From: Phycisphaerales bacterium
Lineage (GTDB): Bacteria > Planctomycetota > Phycisphaerae > UBA1845
Length of the DNA: 34,000 nt
Assembly (NCBI GenBank): GCA_003597935.1
Contig: QZJT01000006.1
Location: 1 to 34,000, forward strand
Direction: 5' to 3'
Shown here in pieces: positions 8,538 to 15,777 of this stretch. The translations under genes were made by a program, and so were the position numbers. Under the pieces are notes generated by a model. The model was not told the DNA's origin and did not search any database. It worked only from the letters and a program-made list of their open reading frames with translations. How positions within the stretch are numbered: the first letter of the stretch is position 1; every line of letters starts with the position of its first letter.

Positions 8538-8831
8538 TCAACCCTTGGGGCGGGACACCCTGGTCAGCCGAAGCCTCGGCCCGGACTTCTTGCGCTGGAC
8601 GTTGAGCGTCAACGACGACGTCGCGGCGCACGCCTGGCTGTCCAGCAGAAGGACCTTCCGGCCCTGGTAGGAGAAGCTGGCGTCGTTCGGCCGGGCGCGG
8701 TCCAGGTTGAGCCGCCAGCCGCCCTCGGCCCGCTCGAACCTCAGCGCCATGTCCGTCTCCGCCTTCTTGTCGGACAGTTTTCGCGACAGGCGCTCCAGCG
8801 CCTCGTCCGTGACTGTGAGCATGTCTGCCAT
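8538..8831 (-). CDS. Small protein with HesB/IscA-like fold lacking the metal-binding cysteines
   Basis: Protein of 97 residues. MLTVTDEALERLSRKLSDKK followed by MALRFE, DRARPNDASFSYQGRKVLL and then SLTLNV tracks the A-type (HesB/IscA) beta-rich fold of Fe-S biogenesis scaffolds. The conserved Cys and C-terminal CxC cysteines are absent; the only Cys is in DSQACAATSS. It is therefore unlikely to carry a cluster in the usual way. The ATG at 8831 has GGAGG nine bases upstream. It lies 43 bp downstream of the small basic protein gene on the same strand. The fold assignment is by pattern only, so function unknown is the safe reading. Confidence 0.55.
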   Translation of the reverse strand: MADMLTVTDEALERLSRKLSDKKAETDMALRFERAEGGWRLNLDRARPNDASFSYQGRKVLLLDSQACAATSSLTLNVQRKKSGPRLRLTRVSRPKG

Positions 8832-8874
8832 GGGAATAGACCTCCAGATCGTGCTGATCCGCGTTCAAGTCCTG

Positions 8875-9099
8875 TCATGGGGCCGGCGCCGGTCCCGGCG
8901 GCGTCAGCTCGCCGCTGGCCGGTTCGTCCCCCGGGGGGGGCGGCGGCGCTTCCTGCACCCGTGCCTTGGGCTCGTCCGGCTCGTCGCCGCTCATCCGGCG
9001 CTGCCGCTTCCTCTCGGCCCGCTCCGCCTTCCTTAAGGCCCGCTGCCGTTTTTCGAACTCCCGCTGTCGCTTCTGAACGGATGGTCGTTGTTTGGCCAT
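8875..9099 (-). CDS. Small highly basic protein with proline-rich tail, function unknown
   Basis: Protein of 74 residues. The first 35 residues are almost all Lys, Arg, Glu and Ala (MAKQRPSVQKRQREFEKRQR and onwards), predicted as one long charged helix. The tail is proline- and acid-rich (EAPPPPPGDEPASGE). Short basic MAKQ...KRQRE proteins are common in several phyla and are usually unannotated; nucleic-acid or ribosome association is a guess. The ATG at 9099 is preferred over upstream starts because GCGGAG lies five bases before it. Confidence 0.6.
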   Translation of the reverse strand: MAKQRPSVQKRQREFEKRQRALRKAERAERKRQRRMSGDEPDEPKARVQEAPPPPPGDEPASGELTPPGPAPAP

Positions 9100-9177
9100 G
9101 TGGACTCCGCGGACCGTAGCACGCCGCGGCCCGGTAAGGCCCGGGCGCCGCGGACACAAGCTGTGACAAACCGACGC

Positions 9178-9555
9178 TCAGACCGATTCGAGGCGGCGTT
9201 CGTGTCCCTGCCAGACCGGCATCGACGCGATCTGCTCGCGGATCGTCGCGAACGTCGTGTCGCAGCGATCATTGAACGTTTGCAGCGCCGTCATGGCATC
9301 CAGGACCAGATCCCGCGGCGGCCAGCCGTAGGACGCCCGCCTGCCGTGAACGTGCCGGTCAAACTGTCCGAAGAGCACGCACGCGCGTGGCCATCCGAAC
9401 AGGCGACACAGCGCCCCCGTGACGTCCCACGCGACGGCCTCGGGGTCGTCGTATTGCCGTGGACCGCCTTCCGCGTCCTGCGCCTCGACCTGCTGGCACC
9501 ACGCGCCTTCGTGGCCCAGCAGATCGAGCAGCATTTCCTTCTCGTTCGGCCTCAT
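9178..9555 (-). CDS. DUF6197-like hypothetical protein
   Basis: Protein of 125 residues with the layout of the DUF6197 group: GAWCQQVEAQDAEG, then DDPEAVAWDVTGAL, and a C-terminal TFNDRCDTTFATIREQIASM. No catalytic motif, signal peptide or membrane helix is visible. The ATG at 9555 is preferred over an upstream TTG at 9594, although only a weak GGACGG precedes it. The function of the family is not known. It lies between the RRM gene and the small basic protein gene, all on the minus strand with gaps of 80-90 bp. Confidence 0.6.
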   Translation of the reverse strand: MRPNEKEMLLDLLGHEGAWCQQVEAQDAEGGPRQYDDPEAVAWDVTGALCRLFGWPRACVLFGQFDRHVHGRRASYGWPPRDLVLDAMTALQTFNDRCDTTFATIREQIASMPVWQGHERRLESV

Positions 9556-9644
9556 GAGGCGTCCCGTCCACGGCGCCCGGATCGCCTCAGCCAAGGCCCC
9601 GACGTCGGGGCGGCGGCCTGGGTCATCGGGCGCGATTCAGCGGC

Positions 9645-9926
9645 CTATCTGTAGCCGCGGCGCTCGCCACCGCCGACGGGGCGGGGACGCGCTTCGTTCA
9701 CCTTTAGAGAACGGCCGCTGTGCTCCTTCCCATCCAGCGCCGCGATGGCGGCGCGGGCCTCTTCCGCCGTGCTCATGGCCACGAACCCGAAGCCCTTGCT
9801 CTGGCCCGTCTCCCGGTCCGCGATCACGTCCACGCTCTCCACCGTCCCGTGGACGGAGAACAGCTCCTGCAGATCGTCACTGCTGACGTCATAACCGAGA
9901 TTTCCGACGTACAACTTCTGACTCAT
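9645..9926 (-). CDS. Single-RRM RNA-binding protein
   Basis: Protein of 93 residues made of one RNA-recognition motif. RNP2 is LYVGNL (residues 5-10) and RNP1 is KGFGFVAM (about 44-51), with the ETGQSKGFGFV context typical of bacterial and cyanobacterial Rbp proteins. The Gly/Arg-rich tail (VGGGERRGYR) is short. It binds single-stranded RNA in the cytoplasm; such proteins are often cold-induced. AAGGA precedes the ATG by about nine bases. A good promoter lies about 390 bases upstream, implying a very long leader, which suggests post-transcriptional control. Confidence 0.93.
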   Translation of the reverse strand: MSQKLYVGNLGYDVSSDDLQELFSVHGTVESVDVIADRETGQSKGFGFVAMSTAEEARAAIAALDGKEHSGRSLKVNEARPRPVGGGERRGYR

Positions 9927-10317
9927 TCCAGTCTTCCTTTCTTCCCGAAATCGCCGGCTCGCCGTCGCTGCATCCTGGGAACGATCAACTCCTCACGTTC
10001 GCTCGTGCAGTCGCGCTGAAGCGCCCGCTCGGCGCGACCGCGCACGCGACGAGCGCCAATCCATGGGGCAACGTGTACGCTGGGGTCAGAGGCAACCGCT
10101 GGGGACGGCGCGAGACGGGTTTGAACCGGATTCCGAGGCTCTCTCAGGTAGTCCGCGGCCACGCCGCGGTCGTCCGACCTGACGTGCCGCAGGGAACAGC
10201 CCCTGCCGGTCCACGCCGGATCGAATAGCCAAACTTCAGTGATCAGACCTGTTCGAGAGAAGGCGCCCGGGTCAACGGGCCGTTCCTCGGGAAGAGGCGC
10301 GATCAAGGACGATCGAC
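9927..10317 (-). promoter_or_regulatory. Predicted long 5' leader (~390 nt) of the RRM gene
   Basis: No convincing protein is encoded between the predicted transcription start near 10317 and the RRM start at 9926. One minus-strand frame runs through the region, but it begins upstream of the predicted transcription start, lacks any family resemblance and has an atypical composition. Long structured leaders are known for cold-shock mRNAs such as cspA; I infer a similar role but cannot fold the RNA here. Confidence 0.45.
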
Positions 10318-10323
10318 AGTAGT

Positions 10324-10352
10324 AGTGTATCGGCATCTGCGCGGGCTGGCAA
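10324..10352 (-). promoter_or_regulatory. Sigma70-type promoter reading towards the RRM gene
   Basis: On the minus strand TTGCCA (10352-10347), exactly 17 bases and TACACT (10329-10324). This is the best promoter match between the RRM gene and the divergent membrane-protein gene at 10580. Confidence 0.6.
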
Positions 10353-10443
10353 GGGTCATTCTGAAATATCTGAAGTTCGTCCACAGACGTCCCCTTCCGT
10401 CGGCGCTACCCGCGAGGCGCCGCTGGTCATGCGGAACCCGGGA

Positions 10444-10452
10444 TGGTATACT
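10444..10452 (+). promoter_or_regulatory. Extended -10 promoter for the membrane-protein gene
   Basis: TGGTATACT combines an extended -10 TGn with TATACT at 10447-10452. I see no clear -35. It lies about 128 bases upstream of the gene start at 10580 and is divergent from the RRM promoter. Confidence 0.45.
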
Positions 10453-10477
10453 ATGGTGACGGTCTGCGCTGAAGCGC

Positions 10478-10506
10478 CTTACGGGGCCCTGGAGCCGTCC
10501 CGTAAG
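10478..10506 (+). promoter_or_regulatory. Perfect 8-bp stem-loop in the leader of the membrane-protein gene
   Basis: CTTACGGG (10478-10485) and CCCGTAAG (10499-10506) are exact reverse complements with a 13-base loop. No T-run follows, so it is not an intrinsic terminator. It sits about 20-25 bases after the predicted transcription start and could stabilise or regulate the mRNA. Confidence 0.5.
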
Positions 10507-10579
10507 AGCCGCCGAGGCGACCTCTCCGCCTTTCCCCGATCCATCGTCTCCTCGTCTCTGCTCTTCAAGGATTTCTGTT

Positions 10580-10921
10580 ATGGACATCGTTCCCATCCTG
10601 GTCGAATTCGCCGTCGCGTGGATTCTCCTCATGTTGCTCCTGCCCATCGCGTCGCGCTTCGGCAATTACACCCTGCCGCAGATTCCGAGGCTGGCCTGGA
10701 TGCTCGCAGCGATCCTGGGCGGCACCACCATTCTCAGCGCCGCGCTGTCCACGCTCGGCGGCGGCACGGCCGTCGTCGTCATCGCCGGGTCCATCGTGTT
10801 CTGGGTCGCGCTGGTCAAAGTGTTCCAGGTCGACTTCCTCAGCGGCTCATCGGCCGTGGCCTTGCGCGCCGGCGTGATCTGGCTCGTCAGCGGCTGGTTC
10901 GCTGCGCCCCTCGGCGCGTAG
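10580..10921 (+). CDS. Small integral membrane protein, function unknown
   Basis: Protein of 113 residues with four hydrophobic segments (about 4-24, 38-58, 64-84 and 90-110) separated by short loops (ASRFGNYTLPQIPR, KVFQVDFLSGSS). No catalytic motif or family is recognised. AAGGA lies eight bases before the ATG, and a possible promoter and a leader hairpin lie upstream. The 170 bp between it and the ECF sigma gene show no other gene. Confidence 0.7.
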   Translation: MDIVPILVEFAVAWILLMLLLPIASRFGNYTLPQIPRLAWMLAAILGGTTILSAALSTLGGGTAVVVIAGSIVFWVALVKVFQVDFLSGSSAVALRAGVIWLVSGWFAAPLGA

Positions 10922-11090
10922 CGACGCGTCGACGGCCGGCGGCATCGAGCCGCAGCGTTCGCTTACCCCCCGCGCCGCACCGACCGGCTGATGCCGCTTG
11001 CGGCGCTGCACCCGCAAGCTCCGACCTCTGCGCGCATTGCCCGCGCCCGCCGGGACGCGGTTATGATGCGCCCGGCCGACGCGGCGGCGG

Positions 11091-11705
11091 ATGACGCCGC
11101 AAGAAGCCGCGCAGGAACGTGTTGACTTGACAGTGGAGCGGACGGACGAGGACCTGATGCTGGCGGCCGGTCAGGGCGACCGGTCCGCTTTCGCGGACCT
11201 CGTCGAGCGGCGCCATCACGCCATCCTGCGTTTCGTCTACCGGTTCCTGCCGCGGGTCGATCGGGACGCGGCCGAGGACCTGGCTCAGGACGTCTTCCTG
11301 AGCGCCTGGAAATCCGCCCCGTCGTATCGGCCTCAGGCGCTGGTGATGACCTGGCTGCTGCGCATCGCGCGCAACACGTGCCTGAACTATCAGCGGGCGC
11401 GGCGGTTGAGGCGGACCGAGTCGCTGGACGACGGCCGGCCGGAGGATCCGCCGGCGGGGCAGGTCCAACGCACCCCGCTTGAAGCCGCCGATGCGGCCGC
11501 CACCCGATCGGAGAGAATACGGGCCGCCCTGGCCTGCCTGCCGCATCAGCAGCGGGCGGCCGTGGTCCTCAAGTACTTCCACGACCTGTCCTACGCGGAA
11601 ATCGCGGACGTGCTGGAGACATCGGTCTCCGGCGTCGAGTCCGTGCTTTTCCGGGCGCGACGGTCGCTTCGGACCCTGCTGGAGGATGTGCCGCTGGACT
11701 CGTGA
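11091..11705 (+). CDS. ECF-family RNA polymerase sigma factor
   Basis: Sigma-70 family ECF factor of 204 residues. Region 2 covers about residues 20-95 (FADLVERRHHAILRFVYRF, AEDLAQDVFLSAWK), and region 4 about 140-198 (CLPHQQRAAVVLKYFHDLSY, EIADVLETSVSGVES, FRARRSLRTLL) with its helix-turn-helix. A charged linker joins them. It directs RNA polymerase to a small regulon. The next gene encodes a membrane zinc-finger anti-sigma factor and the following ones LTXXQ-type periplasmic proteins, an arrangement like metal or envelope stress systems such as CnrYXH. The ATG is chosen as the first; no strong RBS is visible. Confidence 0.93.
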   Translation: MTPQEAAQERVDLTVERTDEDLMLAAGQGDRSAFADLVERRHHAILRFVYRFLPRVDRDAAEDLAQDVFLSAWKSAPSYRPQALVMTWLLRIARNTCLNYQRARRLRRTESLDDGRPEDPPAGQVQRTPLEAADAAATRSERIRAALACLPHQQRAAVVLKYFHDLSYAEIADVLETSVSGVESVLFRARRSLRTLLEDVPLDS

Positions 11706-11763
11706 CGGACCGCAAGGCCGGCCCAGGTGAGGTGTTAGAGACCGTCGGAGAGGTGTTTTGCAC

Positions 11764-12246
11764 ATGCGATGCCGTAAGGCACAACGGATACTGTCGGCCG
11801 GCCTGGACGGGGAGGTTTCAGGCCGCCGATCCAAGGCGGCCGGCGAGCACGCCCAGTCGTGCTCCGCTTGTGCCGCCTTTGCTCACGATCTGGCACGGCT
11901 CGGCGGGGCGTTGCAGGCGTTCCGGTCGCCCGCCCCGTCGGACGGGTTCACCCGCCGTGTGATGGCCCGCCTGCCCCGCCGGCAGTCCGGGCTGGATATC
12001 CTGCAAAGCTGGCTGGAACTGCTGCGCCCCGCGCCGCTGGGGGTGGGCGTGGCCGCGTTCTGCCTGGGCGTCGGGCTGGTGTTGCTGACCGGCGGCGATT
12101 CCGCCTCAGCCGACACCGGCGACGATGCCCTCACCGGTTGGACTCGCGAATATCAGGAGATTCTGGCTGAGGTTTCGATGGAAGAGCGGATGCTGACGCT
12201 GTCGACGATCAATGGAGGGGACGACCATGCTCCACTGGCGCCGTAG
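11764..12246 (+). CDS. Membrane anti-sigma factor with ZAS zinc-finger
   Basis: Protein of 160 residues. The N-terminal cytoplasmic domain carries the ZAS motif H29-x3-C33-x2-C36 (EHAQSCSACAAF) with C3 nearby, which binds and sequesters the ECF sigma factor encoded 58 bp upstream. A hydrophobic helix (about 96-117, GVGVAAFCLGVGLVLL) places a short C-terminal part in the periplasm. The ATG at 11764 follows GAGAGGTG by eight bases. The 3' end overlaps the next gene by 20 bp, so translation is probably coupled. Release of sigma would depend on a signal sensed by the periplasmic partner. Confidence 0.85.
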   Translation: MRCRKAQRILSAGLDGEVSGRRSKAAGEHAQSCSACAAFAHDLARLGGALQAFRSPAPSDGFTRRVMARLPRRQSGLDILQSWLELLRPAPLGVGVAAFCLGVGLVLLTGGDSASADTGDDALTGWTREYQEILAEVSMEERMLTLSTINGGDDHAPLAP

Positions 12247-12814
12247 CGTCATTCTGCTCCTGCTGGTCGGCTCGGTGGCGCTGAACCTGGGCGTGGGAAC
12301 CACGATCGGCATCCGCGCGTACCAGCAGTACCAATGGCGGTGCCAGCGGGGAGGCGGTCCCGGCCTCGGCCCGGGCGGTCCCGGGTTCGGACCGGGCGGT
12401 CCGGGTCACACGTCGCTGGCGGAAGTACTACACCTGACGCCTGAACAGGCCGCGGTTACCAATGACGCCAGAGCGTCGCTGCTGCGGGACATCTCGGCCT
12501 TGCGCGATCAGATGCGGCCGGAGTATGAGGCGTTGTCGGCCCTGATGACCGCGGACCAGCCCGATCGGGCGGCGGTGGCGGCGCAGATGGACCGGATCAT
12601 CGCGCTGCGCGGGCAGATGCGCAAGCGCCTGATCGATCACTTCCTCAATCTGAAAGACATGCTCGACGCCCAGCAGCGGGCCACGTTCAATGACGTGGTG
12701 CTCAAGCGCATGCTGGCGTTCGAGATGTTCGAGCGCGGTTTTGGAGGTCCGCCGCCCCGGGGGGGCATGGGACGGCCCGGACCCAGGGAGTTGCCGGCTG
12801 GAGGAGGAGAGTAG
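12227..12814 (+). CDS. Membrane-anchored LTXXQ / heavy-metal-resistance (CnrX-like) sensor protein
   Basis: Protein of 195 residues with an N-terminal membrane anchor (VILLLLVGSVALNLGVGTTI), a Gly/Pro-rich linker made of a repeated GPGGPG motif, and a helical domain starting EVLHLTPEQAAVTNDARASL, the LTPEQ signature of CpxP/Spy/CnrX-like periplasmic sensors. The C-terminus is Gly/Pro-rich again. GGAGGGG lies six bases before the ATG at 12227, so I prefer this over the ATG at 12212. It overlaps the anti-sigma gene by 20 bp. I infer that it senses metal or envelope stress and passes the signal to the anti-sigma factor. No Cys/His cluster that would define a metal is obvious. Confidence 0.78.
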   Translation: MLHWRRSVILLLLVGSVALNLGVGTTIGIRAYQQYQWRCQRGGGPGLGPGGPGFGPGGPGHTSLAEVLHLTPEQAAVTNDARASLLRDISALRDQMRPEYEALSALMTADQPDRAAVAAQMDRIIALRGQMRKRLIDHFLNLKDMLDAQQRATFNDVVLKRMLAFEMFERGFGGPPPRGGMGRPGPRELPAGGGE

Positions 12815-12856
12815 CCGGCCTGGATTGAGCGGCGGACCACTTCGCGCTCTTCTTTT

Positions 12857-12912
12857 GTGGCGCCGGCTTCCAGCCGGTGTGGCGTGTGGCGCCGGCTTCC
12901 AGCCGGTGTGGC
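12857..12912. repeat. Tandem pair of 27-bp palindromic repeats
   Basis: Two identical 27-bp copies (12857-12883 and 12886-12912) separated by 2 bp. Each has the inverted core CCGGCT-TCC-AGCCGG. They lie between two LTXXQ genes and would form two hairpins in the operon mRNA. The core resembles palindromic elements found dispersed in many GC-rich genomes. Confidence 0.85.
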
Positions 12913-12959
12913 ACCAAGGGCAGTCCGACAGCCGGACCTTGCCCGTTTGGAGATTGTCG

Positions 12960-14885
12960 ATGAACAGGAGTTATCTTCGGCTGCTGGCGACGGCGGCATG
13001 GTGTCTGCCTCTGATCTCCGTAGCCCAGACGGACCAGGATCGTCCGGGCGGCGGGTTCGGTCCTCCGGGGGGGGGCGGCCGCGGGCCGGGGTTCGGCGGT
13101 TCCCAGGGCGGCGGCCCGTGGATGGATCGGATGTACGACCGGCTCGCCGAAGAGCTGCAACTCGATGACGAGCAGCGCGTCCAGTTCGACCAGATCAGGG
13201 AACGGCAGCGCGCCCGCATGCGTGAGACGTTCGAGACGTTTCAGCAGATCCGCGAGGCCGAACGCAACGGCGACCTGGCCCGGGCGGACGAGCTGCGTGC
13301 ATCGCTGCCGGATCGCCCCATGGGCGGCGGACCGATGGGCGGCGTGTTGGACGAACTGAAGCCGATCCTGCACGATGACCAGCTCGTCAAGCTCGAAGAG
13401 ATCCGCAACCGTCCCCCGCCCGGCGCTTCCGAACGCCTGGACCGGATGGCGGAGGAGCTTCAACTGGATGAGTACCAGCGCGGACAACTGGACGAGGCCG
13501 CCCGTGGCATCCTCGACCGCTTCCGCAACATGGGGCAGCAGTGGCAGGAACTCCGCCCGCTCTACGAGCAGCGCCGCCAGGCCGTGCTGGACGGCGACGA
13601 CGCGCTGGTCGAGCAGTTGACGCAGCAGATCGAGGAATCTCGGCCCGACCCGCGGAACGTGTTCCAGGGCTTCTTTGACGAAGTCGAGACCTTCCTCACG
13701 CCGGAGCAGTCCGAACGGCTGCAGCAGATGCGTTCCCGGTTCGCCGGGGGTGGCGGCGGACCGGGCGAACGCATCGATCAGCTCGGCGACGACTTGCAGC
13801 TCGACGAGGGGCAGCGCGAGCAGTTCGAGGGGTTCCGCCGGGAACTCGGCGAGCAATTCCGGGCTCAAGGGCAGCAGTGGCAGCAGGTGCGGTCCTTGAT
13901 GGAACAGCGCCGCGATGCGGAAGCCGCCGGAGACGGGTCACGGGTGGAAGAACTCGACGCTCAGATCGCCGAGGCGCGTCCGCAGCGCGGGGCGATGATG
14001 GACCAGTTCCTCGACAACGTGGACGGCATCCTGCGCGACGATCAGCGTCCGGTGCTGGAGACGTTCCGCCAGGAACACCAGGAGCGCGTGCAGGCGTTTC
14101 AGCAGGGCGGCTTCGGGCCGCAGGGCGGCCGCTTCGGCCCCCAGGGCGGCGGCTTCGGGCAAGGTCCGGGCGGCGGCAATGGGCCCTTCGGCGGGCGCGT
14201 CCCGCCCGGCGGCGGTGTCGGGCAGCAGCAGCCGACCGGCCCGCAGGCGGCCATCGTCGGCCTCTCGGATGCGCTCGACCTTGACGAGCGGCAGCGGCAG
14301 GCCCTGGCGGAGGCGATCCGGTCGGCGCGGGAGCAGACCGGTGGGCAGGCGTTCGAGGACGACGCATTCGTGGAACAGGTCGTGCGCACCATGCAGCCGC
14401 ACCTCAGCCCGGAGCAGATGAAATCGCTCAAGATGATCCAGGGCGAGGTCGCCGAAGGCCAAATGCGTCCGAAGGACTGGCACGACTTCCGTCTCGTGCT
14501 CCGCGCGGCCGCGCAACTGCGCCTCACCCGCGATCAGAGCGAGCGCATCCTCGATATCCGCCGGCGGGCGGAAGAGGAATTCAAGCAGTTCGCGAGGGAG
14601 TTCGTCGAAAAGCACCGCGCGGAACAGCAGAAGGCCGGCGCCGACGAGCGATCGCAGGGACAGGACGCATCGCAGCAGCCGGCCGAACCGGACGCCCGCG
14701 GCGTCTCGGCGGCCGGGGACGTGTATCAGACTCCCGAAATGCTCAAGCTGGGCGCACGGGTCAAGGCGGAAGTGGAGGACGTCCTCCAGCCGGCCCAGGT
14801 GCGCGAGTTCGAGACGAGGCTGCGCCGGCTCGAGATCGAGCAGCGCATCCAGATGGTGCGCGAGCAGCGCAGCGCCGGGCGGTAA
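12960..14885 (+). CDS. Exported protein with four tandem LTXXQ/Spy-like domains
   Basis: Protein of 641 residues. A signal peptide (about 1-23, cut near SVAQT) and a Gly-rich segment precede four repeated helical units of about 105-160 residues. These begin RLAEELQLDDEQR (61-73), RMAEELQLDEYQR (162-174), QLGDDLQLDEGQR (274-286) and LSDALDLDERQR (435-446). Units 2 and 3 share a second motif (QQWQELRPLYEQRR / QQWQQVRSLMEQRR). A Gly/Gln/Pro-rich linker (383-430) separates units 3 and 4. It is probably a long periplasmic coiled or helical protein, with chaperone or sensor function inferred from the family. The ATG has GGAG seven bases upstream. Most Spy/CpxP proteins carry one such unit, so the fourfold array is unusual. 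It follows the sensor gene by 145 bp in the same direction. Confidence 0.75.
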   Translation: MNRSYLRLLATAAWCLPLISVAQTDQDRPGGGFGPPGGGGRGPGFGGSQGGGPWMDRMYDRLAEELQLDDEQRVQFDQIRERQRARMRETFETFQQIREAERNGDLARADELRASLPDRPMGGGPMGGVLDELKPILHDDQLVKLEEIRNRPPPGASERLDRMAEELQLDEYQRGQLDEAARGILDRFRNMGQQWQELRPLYEQRRQAVLDGDDALVEQLTQQIEESRPDPRNVFQGFFDEVETFLTPEQSERLQQMRSRFAGGGGGPGERIDQLGDDLQLDEGQREQFEGFRRELGEQFRAQGQQWQQVRSLMEQRRDAEAAGDGSRVEELDAQIAEARPQRGAMMDQFLDNVDGILRDDQRPVLETFRQEHQERVQAFQQGGFGPQGGRFGPQGGGFGQGPGGGNGPFGGRVPPGGGVGQQQPTGPQAAIVGLSDALDLDERQRQALAEAIRSAREQTGGQAFEDDAFVEQVVRTMQPHLSPEQMKSLKMIQGEVAEGQMRPKDWHDFRLVLRAAAQLRLTRDQSERILDIRRRAEEEFKQFAREFVEKHRAEQQKAGADERSQGQDASQQPAEPDARGVSAAGDVYQTPEMLKLGARVKAEVEDVLQPAQVREFETRLRRLEIEQRIQMVREQRSAGR

Positions 14886-14912
14886 CGCCCCGACGTCCAT
14901 TCTCAACCGTGG

Positions 14913-14959
14913 ACCTTTAACCTTACAACCTTCAACCTTCAACCTTCAAACCTTCAACC
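14913..14959. repeat. CAACCTT heptanucleotide array
   Basis: Short tandem array with perfect CAACCTT units at 14926-14932, 14933-14939 and 14940-14946, flanked by degenerate ones (AACCTTA, CAAACCTT, CAACCCC). It lies between the fourfold LTXXQ gene and the next LTXXQ gene and ends about 20 bases before the ATG, just ahead of the RBS. Confidence 0.85.
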
Positions 14960-14979
14960 CCTTGGGAAGGAGTTCCCTT

Positions 14980-15717
14980 ATGAAGCGGTCGTTCGCGATC
15001 GGTGTGGCGGCAGCGTTGTTCGCGGTCCCGGCATGGGCGCAGCCGGAGCGGGGGGGGCCGCCGGGCGGCGGGCCGGGCGGGCCGGGCATGATGGGCCGCG
15101 GCCCCGGCGCATCGCTGCTGGGGCTGGTGGGCATGGAGGCGGTTCGGGCGGAGTTGAAGCTCACCGACGAGCAAAAAGCCACGGTGGACGAGATCATCGC
15201 GGCCGAGCGCGGCGGCGAACGCCCTGATTTCAGCGGCACGCAGGAGATGACGGAGGATGAGCGGCGGGCACACTTCGAGAAGCTGCGCCGCGAGCACGAG
15301 GAGAAAGTCCACGGCCTGCTCGCCAAAGTGCTCAAGACCGAGCAGATGGAACGGCTGTTGCAGATCCAGTTGCAGTCGCTGGGGGTGGCCGGGCTGAACC
15401 GTCCCGACGTGGCGGCACGGCTGGAGCTTTCGTCGGAACAGAAGGAGAAGGTGGCCGCTCTGTTGCAGGAACGCTCCACCAAGCTGCGCGACGCGATGCG
15501 CTCGCTGTTCCAGGAAGGCGGCGGCGACTTCTCCGCCATGCGCGAGAAGCTGGACGAACTCCGCCGGCAGGAAGACGAAAAAGTGCTCGCCGTCCTGACC
15601 GACCCGCAGCGGGCGGCGTTAGAGAAGTTGAAGGGCGAGCCGTTCGACATGCCCCGCTTCGGCCGCGGCCCCGGACCGCGCGGACCGGCCGGCGACGGGG
15701 ACGACGACGGACGGTGA
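14980..15717 (+). CDS. Exported LTXXQ-type protein, two helical units
   Basis: Protein of 245 residues with a clear signal peptide (MKRSFAIGVAAALFAVPAWA, cut before QPER), a Gly/Pro-rich linker and two helical units starting AELKLTDEQKATVDEI (about 58) and ARLELSSEQKEKVAALL (about 144). The C-terminus is Gly/Pro/Asp-rich. AAGGAG lies seven bases before the ATG at 14980. It is the third LTXXQ-type exported protein downstream of the ECF/anti-sigma pair and probably belongs to the same regulon or operon; the gap of 94 bp is filled by the heptamer array. Function (periplasmic chaperone or metal-related) is inferred only. Confidence 0.75.
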   Translation: MKRSFAIGVAAALFAVPAWAQPERGGPPGGGPGGPGMMGRGPGASLLGLVGMEAVRAELKLTDEQKATVDEIIAAERGGERPDFSGTQEMTEDERRAHFEKLRREHEEKVHGLLAKVLKTEQMERLLQIQLQSLGVAGLNRPDVAARLELSSEQKEKVAALLQERSTKLRDAMRSLFQEGGGDFSAMREKLDELRRQEDEKVLAVLTDPQRAALEKLKGEPFDMPRFGRGPGPRGPAGDGDDDGR

Positions 15718-15777
15718 GTCTAGCGGTGCGAACGCCGGGGTTGATTCGTCCCGGGACGGCTCCGACACGTCCCGCGG

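Noticed and set aside
9923..10384. Minus-strand open frame overlapping the RRM gene start (153 codons)
   Set aside because: No family, no RBS, atypical composition, and it begins upstream of the predicted promoter; more likely a leader.
12702..14942. Long antisense open frames opposite the LTXXQ genes
   Set aside because: They mirror the periodic codons of the GC-rich repeats; the sense frames have signal peptides, RBSs and family motifs.
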